Positions 59,863 to 64,000 of a stretch of DNA of 64,000 nt are shown one piece after another. This DNA is from Burkholderiaceae bacterium (GTDB lineage: Bacteria > Pseudomonadota > Gammaproteobacteria > Burkholderiales > Burkholderiaceae). The notes under the pieces were generated by a model. It saw only the letters and a list, made by a program, of their open reading frames with translations, was not told where the DNA came from and ran no database searches. The stretch spans positions 1-64,000 of the forward strand of contig CANJBQ010000010.1 in the NCBI GenBank assembly GCA_947472645.1. The letters are read 5' to 3'. Both the position numbers and the translations under genes were made by a program. The first letter of the stretch is position 1. Every line of letters begins with the position of its first letter.

Positions 59863-60333
59863 ATGAACACTAACTCTAAAATTTCCAATCACTTACATGC
59901 ACTTGGAATTGAACTTCCCGTCGCTGGTGCACCGGCAGCTGCCTACGTGATGGCTAATCAAATTGATCATATTGTCTATTTATCTGGTCATATCGCCAAA
60001 CAAAATGGTGCGGTATGGGTTGGTAAGCTAGGACAAAATATGAGTACTGAAAACGGTAAGCTCGCTGCTCGCGCCGTTGCTATCGACTTAATTGCTAGCT
60101 TACAAAACCATCTTGGCAATTTAGATCGTGTCAAAAAAGTTATCAAAGTGACAAGTCTGGTTAACTCTACACCGGAATACACCGAGCACCATCTCGTAAC
60201 GAATGGCTGTTCAGAACTGTTAGTAGAAGTTTTTGGAGATCTCGGTAAACATGCACGAAGCGCATTTGGGGTCGCTCAACTTCCACTTGGTGCTTGTGTG
60301 GAAATTGAGATGATCGTTGAAGTAAGCGTCTAA
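59863..60333 (+). CDS. RidA/YjgF family protein
   Basis: A 156-residue RidA-family protein. Visible blocks are LPVAGAPAAAYVMANQIDHIVYLSGHIAK, KLGQNMSTENGKLAARAVAIDL and HARSAFGVAQLPLGACVEIEMIVEV. The conserved Arg of the imine-deaminase pocket is probably the R in HARSAFG. RidA proteins hydrolyse reactive enamines and imines, but this long (156 residue) subgroup is less studied. It follows the VWA gene by 11 bp and abuts the convergent parC stop with no intergenic base. Confidence 0.85.
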   Translation: MNTNSKISNHLHALGIELPVAGAPAAAYVMANQIDHIVYLSGHIAKQNGAVWVGKLGQNMSTENGKLAARAVAIDLIASLQNHLGNLDRVKKVIKVTSLVNSTPEYTEHHLVTNGCSELLVEVFGDLGKHARSAFGVAQLPLGACVEIEMIVEVSV

Positions 60334-62658
60334 TTAAGCTTGCTTTAAGCTTGCGTCTTTCAGCTTTGGATCAATCGCATGTCCTTTACGTGCTCTTTGC
60401 GCTTTAAAACTCAGCAGAGTTTTAAAAGTGATGTGCACTGAGGTTTCTTTGCTCGCTCTACCAATACCATCCATGAGAAGACCATTCTGACCAAAACAGA
60501 TAGCGCTCTGTAAGCGTTCTTTGGACTCTAAATCCATCAAAATAACCCCTTTACCACCTGTTGGTAAACGCTTTAGATCTGCTACTTCAAATGTAAGCAA
60601 GCGACCATTGGCAGATAAACAAGCCACCATGTTCATCCCTTCGCGGATAACCTGCATCGGTAAAACATGATCTCCACCTTCAAATTGTTCATTGATACCC
60701 ACAAAACTCTTACCAGCCTTGTTTCTTGTCATCATGTCGCTGACATTCGCTAAAAAACCATTACCCGAGGCCATACTAATTAAGAGTAAATCATCACCAG
60801 CTCCGGCATAAAAAGAAACTATCTGCGTACCAGGAACCAAATTGATAAAGGAAGTAAATGGAGCACCATCACCCCGTGCACCAGGTAAATCCAAAACGGG
60901 AACTGTATAAGCTCTTCCATTACTGCCAACCCCAATCATTAAATCTACCGTCCGGCATTCATAAATAGCAAATAAGCTATCCCCTGTTTTAAAGGCAAAC
61001 TGAGATGGGTCATGATCATGACCTTGGCGAGAACGAACCCAACCTTTTTGAGAAACTACGACAGTGACGGGCTCATCAATGATCTTTGTTTCTACAATAC
61101 TGCGCTTTTCTTCTTGAATGATGGTTCTTCGATCATCACCAAAGTTCTTAGCGTCAACTTCAATTTCTTTGACAATCTTTTTACGCATCAACCCATCACT
61201 AGACAACAAATTTTCTAATTCTGATTTTTCGCTTTGAAGCTCCGTTAATTCTTGTTCTATCTTAATTGCCTCAAGACGAGCCAGTTGTCGCAGACGGATT
61301 TCTAAAATATCCTCAGCTTGACGATCTGATAATTTGAAAGCTTGCATCAAATCAACTTTAGGTTCATCACTGCCGCGAATAATCTGTATTACTTTATCAA
61401 TATTCAATAAGACTAATTGTCGACCTTCCAAAATATGAACACGATCATTCACCTTCATTAATCGATGCTGAGTTCTTCTAGTGACCGTCTGAATCCTAAA
61501 TCCTGCCCATTCTTGAATAATGGACAAAATACCCTTTTGCCTAGGGCGACCATCTGTACCGATCATGACCAAATTGATGGAAGCATTTGACTCCAGTGAA
61601 GTGTGAGCCAAAAGGAAATTAGCAAATTCTGCTTCATCTATATTCTTGGTTTTCGGTTCAAAGACGAGTCGAACTGCAGCATCTTTACTAGACTCATCTC
61701 GTACTCCATCCAATAAGGCTAAAGTAGACTGTTTTAAAGCGTTCTGCTCTGCTGTCAGCGCTTTTTTACCTATCTTAACCTTGGGGTTCGTGATTTCCTC
61801 TATTTCTTGTAAGACTTTTTGTGTTGATGTATTTGGCGGTAACTCATTAATCACCAACTTCCATTGTCCACGAGCCATCTCTTCAATCGACCAACGCGCT
61901 CTAACTTTTAAACTGCCACGACCAGCTTTATAGATTTCAGCAATTTCAGATGATGGAGAAATAATTTGTCCACCGCCTGGAAAATCAGGACCTGGAATAA
62001 TTTCTAGTACTTCATCTTCGGTGATCTTGGGATTTTTCAATACCGCGATACTGGCTGCTGCAACTTCACGTAAATTATGGGAAGGGATTTCGGTAGCCAT
62101 ACCGACCGCAATACCAGACGCTCCATTAAGCAGAACAAAAGGTAATCTTGCAGGAAGTAAGGCAGGTTCTTCCATCGACCCATCATAATTCGGAATGAAA
62201 TCAACGGTTCCTTGGTTAATCTCATCCATTAATAAACTAGAGATTTTAGTCAGCCGCGCTTCGGTATAGCGCATCGCCGCAGCGCCATCACCATCACGTG
62301 AACCAAAATTACCCTGTCCATCGATCAATGGATAGCGTAAACTAAAACCTTGCGCAAGACGAACAAGAGCGTCATAAGCGGATTGATCTCCATGCGGATG
62401 AAACTTACCTAATACATCCCCTACTACACGAGCACTTTTTACTGGTTTAGCATCAAAACGCAAACTCATTTCGCTCATCGAATATAAAATTCGACGTTGA
62501 ACAGGCTTTTGACCATCAGCAAGTTCAGGTAGTGCGCGACCTTTAACAACGCTTATGGCGTAATCTAAATAAGCGCGTTCTGCATAGTTCGCTAGTGTGA
62601 GCGAATCTTGTGGCTCAACAGGTAGATTTGAAAATAAATCAGGTTCTTTATTGGACAT
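60334..62658 (-). CDS. parC: DNA topoisomerase IV subunit A
   Basis: Breaks and rejoins DNA to decatenate daughter chromosomes. 774 residues. The catalytic Tyr is in [12 protein letters not shown] (near residue 130), with [13 protein letters not shown] and the [19 protein letters not shown] block. The C-terminal blades include [10 protein letters not shown] and [14 protein letters not shown]. It follows parE by 20 bp. A parC length rather than the longer GyrA tail, plus the neighbouring parE, separates it from gyrA. Confidence 0.95.
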   Translation of the reverse strand: MSNKEPDLFSNLPVEPQDSLTLANYAERAYLDYAISVVKGRALPELADGQKPVQRRILYSMSEMSLRFDAKPVKSARVVGDVLGKFHPHGDQSAYDALVRLAQGFSLRYPLIDGQGNFGSRDGDGAAAMRYTEARLTKISSLLMDEINQGTVDFIPNYDGSMEEPALLPARLPFVLLNGASGIAVGMATEIPSHNLREVAAASIAVLKNPKITEDEVLEIIPGPDFPGGGQIISPSSEIAEIYKAGRGSLKVRARWSIEEMARGQWKLVINELPPNTSTQKVLQEIEEITNPKVKIGKKALTAEQNALKQSTLALLDGVRDESSKDAAVRLVFEPKTKNIDEAEFANFLLAHTSLESNASINLVMIGTDGRPRQKGILSIIQEWAGFRIQTVTRRTQHRLMKVNDRVHILEGRQLVLLNIDKVIQIIRGSDEPKVDLMQAFKLSDRQAEDILEIRLRQLARLEAIKIEQELTELQSEKSELENLLSSDGLMRKKIVKEIEVDAKNFGDDRRTIIQEEKRSIVETKIIDEPVTVVVSQKGWVRSRQGHDHDPSQFAFKTGDSLFAIYECRTVDLMIGVGSNGRAYTVPVLDLPGARGDGAPFTSFINLVPGTQIVSFYAGAGDDLLLISMASGNGFLANVSDMMTRNKAGKSFVGINEQFEGGDHVLPMQVIREGMNMVACLSANGRLLTFEVADLKRLPTGGKGVILMDLESKERLQSAICFGQNGLLMDGIGRASKETSVHITFKTLLSFKAQRARKGHAIDPKLKDASLKQA

Positions 62659-62678
62659 AGTTAGTTTGTTTTAAATCG

Positions 62679-64000
62679 TTAAATATCAGCTTCAACTTCA
62701 TTACCATGTTCTTCAAGCCAATTTTTGCGAGCTGATGATTCAGATTTACCCATTAGCATATCCATCATCTTATTGGTATTTTCTAGAGTAATCTCGCCCG
62801 TCAAAATGGGCAATAAACGTCTCGTATCAGGATTTAAAGTCGTATCCCATAATTGCTCAGGACTCATTTCTCCAAGACCTTTAAAGCGAGAAATCTGCCA
62901 ACTACCCGCTTTTAAGCCATCTTTCATTAATTTGTCTTCAATCGCGGTGAGCTCGCCCTCATCCAATGCATAGATCTTTTGAGCAGGCTTCTTACCTCTA
63001 GCTGGAGCATCGACACGAAATAGTGGTGGCCTTGCAACATAAATGTGTCCTCGCGCAATCAATTTTGGAAAATGCTTATAGAACAATGTAATGAGAAGTA
63101 CTTGAATATGTGAACCATCCACGTCCGCATCTGAAAGTATACAAACCTTACCATAACGAAGGTTACTTAAGTCTGGCTCATCTAAATGACCATGCGGATC
63201 AACTCCAATCGCTACAGCAATATCGTGCACCTCATTATTGCCAAACAAACGATCTCGCTCTGTCTCCCAAGTATTGAGAACTTTACCTCGCAAAGGAAGA
63301 ATCGCTTGATATTCTTTATTGCGCCCCATCTTCGCCGAGCCACCAGCAGAATCCCCTTCAACGAGGAAGATTTCATTAATAACGATGTCTTCACTTTCGC
63401 AGTCAGTCAATTTTCCTGGTAATACAGCGACACCAGAAGATTTACGCTTTTCAATTTTTTGCCCAGCGCGCGTTCTAGCTTGAGCTTGCTTAATGACCAA
63501 ATCAGCGAGTTTTTTGCCATAATCGACATGTTGGTTGAGCCAAAGATCTAAAGCAGATCTAACAAAACCTGAAACTAGTCGAACCGCATCTCTGGAATTC
63601 AAACGCTCTTTAATTTGCCCTTGAAATTGCGGATCAAGAACCTTCGCTGAAAGAACAAATGACGCTCTCTGAAAAACGTCATCCGGCATCAATTTCACAC
63701 CCTTAGGTAATAAAGCATGTAACTCGATAAAACTTTTTACAGAGTTATACAGTCCTTCCCGCAAGCCACTCTCGTGAGTTCCACCTGCATTTGTCGGTAT
63801 AAGATTGACATAGCTCTCACGAACAGGACTTCCCTCTTCGGTCCAAGCAACAATCCATGCAGCACCCTCACCTTGCGCAAAACTTTCTTCACCAGCACGA
63901 TCAGCTTCAGCATAATGCTCACCATCAAACGCTGGAATCAAAAGCTCACTATGACCGGCTTGCATCATTGCTTCATCTAAATAACCTTTAAGACCCTTTT
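62679..64000 (-). CDS. parE: DNA topoisomerase IV subunit B (5' end outside window)
   Basis: ATPase subunit of topoisomerase IV; only the 3' part is in the window. The frame is open to 64000 (KGLKGYLDEAMMQ at the edge), so the ATPase start is missing. Visible parts are the transducer (SFVLSAKVLDPQFQGQ) and TOPRIM domain (EIFLVEGDSAGGSA, ILSDADVDGSHI, RFKGLGEMSPEQLWDTT). It ends 20 bp before parC. The TOPRIM acidic triad is intact. Confidence 0.95.
   Translation of the reverse strand, partial: KGLKGYLDEAMMQAGHSELLIPAFDGEHYAEADRAGEESFAQGEGAAWIVAWTEEGSPVRESYVNLIPTNAGGTHESGLREGLYNSVKSFIELHALLPKGVKLMPDDVFQRASFVLSAKVLDPQFQGQIKERLNSRDAVRLVSGFVRSALDLWLNQHVDYGKKLADLVIKQAQARTRAGQKIEKRKSSGVAVLPGKLTDCESEDIVINEIFLVEGDSAGGSAKMGRNKEYQAILPLRGKVLNTWETERDRLFGNNEVHDIAVAIGVDPHGHLDEPDLSNLRYGKVCILSDADVDGSHIQVLLITLFYKHFPKLIARGHIYVARPPLFRVDAPARGKKPAQKIYALDEGELTAIEDKLMKDGLKAGSWQISRFKGLGEMSPEQLWDTTLNPDTRRLLPILTGEITLENTNKMMDMLMGKSESSARKNWLEEHGNEVEADI

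Overview
This window is a tightly packed chromosomal segment of an AT-rich (roughly 40% G+C, judged by eye) betaproteobacterium. Several gene orders point to Burkholderiales: clpP-clpX-lon-tRNA-Val-ppiD, rluD-pgeF-phaC-phaB-phaR, tmk-holB-tatD with divergent ygfZ, and msrB-yciB-bolA-ppiC next to purL. Low G+C, short intergenic gaps and a free-living metabolic gene set suggest a streamlined freshwater lineage such as Polynucleobacter or a relative; that genus-level guess is inference. I see no prophage, insertion sequence, CRISPR array, rRNA or plasmid-type gene, and no gene-free stretch above 300 bp (the longest is 216 bp, upstream of the methylmalonyl-CoA mutase gene).

Layout. 1-7.3 kb: the end of an ABC-F ATPase gene, glyoxalase I, an ankyrin protein, then tatD-holB-tmk divergent from ygfZ and a TANGO2-type gene. 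7.3-12.2 kb: a fatty-acyl-CoA ligase/thioesterase pair, methionine sulfoxide reductase B, a septation-type membrane protein, BolA, a periplasmic parvulin and a spermidine-synthase-like protein. 12.2-19.8 kb: purL, a LemA/TPM/TPM cluster, an orphan YbbA-type ATPase and the divergent SGNH esterase. 19.7-27.5 kb: the protein quality-control block (PpiD-like anchor lacking its isomerase domain, tRNA-Val, Lon, ClpX, ClpP, trigger factor, tRNA-Leu). 27.5-34.3 kb: an old-yellow-enzyme reductase, a fused IspD-IspF, Mfd and SerB. 34.3-40.1 kb: polyhydroxybutyrate genes (thiolase, phaR, phaB, phaC) with rimO between. 40.2-47.1 kb: pgeF, rluD, bamD, alr, lplT, a probable DNA polymerase III psi subunit gene (holD), rimI and tsaB. 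47.2-57 kb: malate synthase and a complete propionyl-CoA to succinyl-CoA operon (mcm, meaB, pccB, pccA, epimerase-like VOC protein) with a divergent GntR/FadR-type regulator. 57-64 kb: two cytochromes c, a MoxR/VWA pair, a RidA-like protein, parC and the 3' part of parE.

How they fit together. Carbon metabolism dominates the non-housekeeping part. Fatty acids are activated at 7.7-9.3 kb, propionyl-CoA is carboxylated and rearranged into succinyl-CoA by the 48.8-56.1 kb operon, malate synthase suggests glyoxylate assimilation, and surplus acyl-CoA can be stored as polyester by the pha genes. DNA replication parts (HolB, HolD, Tmk, ParC, ParE) and envelope parts (BamD, Alr, PgeF, LplT, PpiD-like) make up most of the rest.

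The main surprises are departures from standard versions of familiar loci: a PpiD homologue without its rotamase domain, an IspDF fusion, no mltG beside tmk, no phaA between phaC and phaB, a likely psi subunit gene beside rimI, and convergent gene pairs that abut or overlap at all nine junctions in the window. I found no convincing wholly new system.
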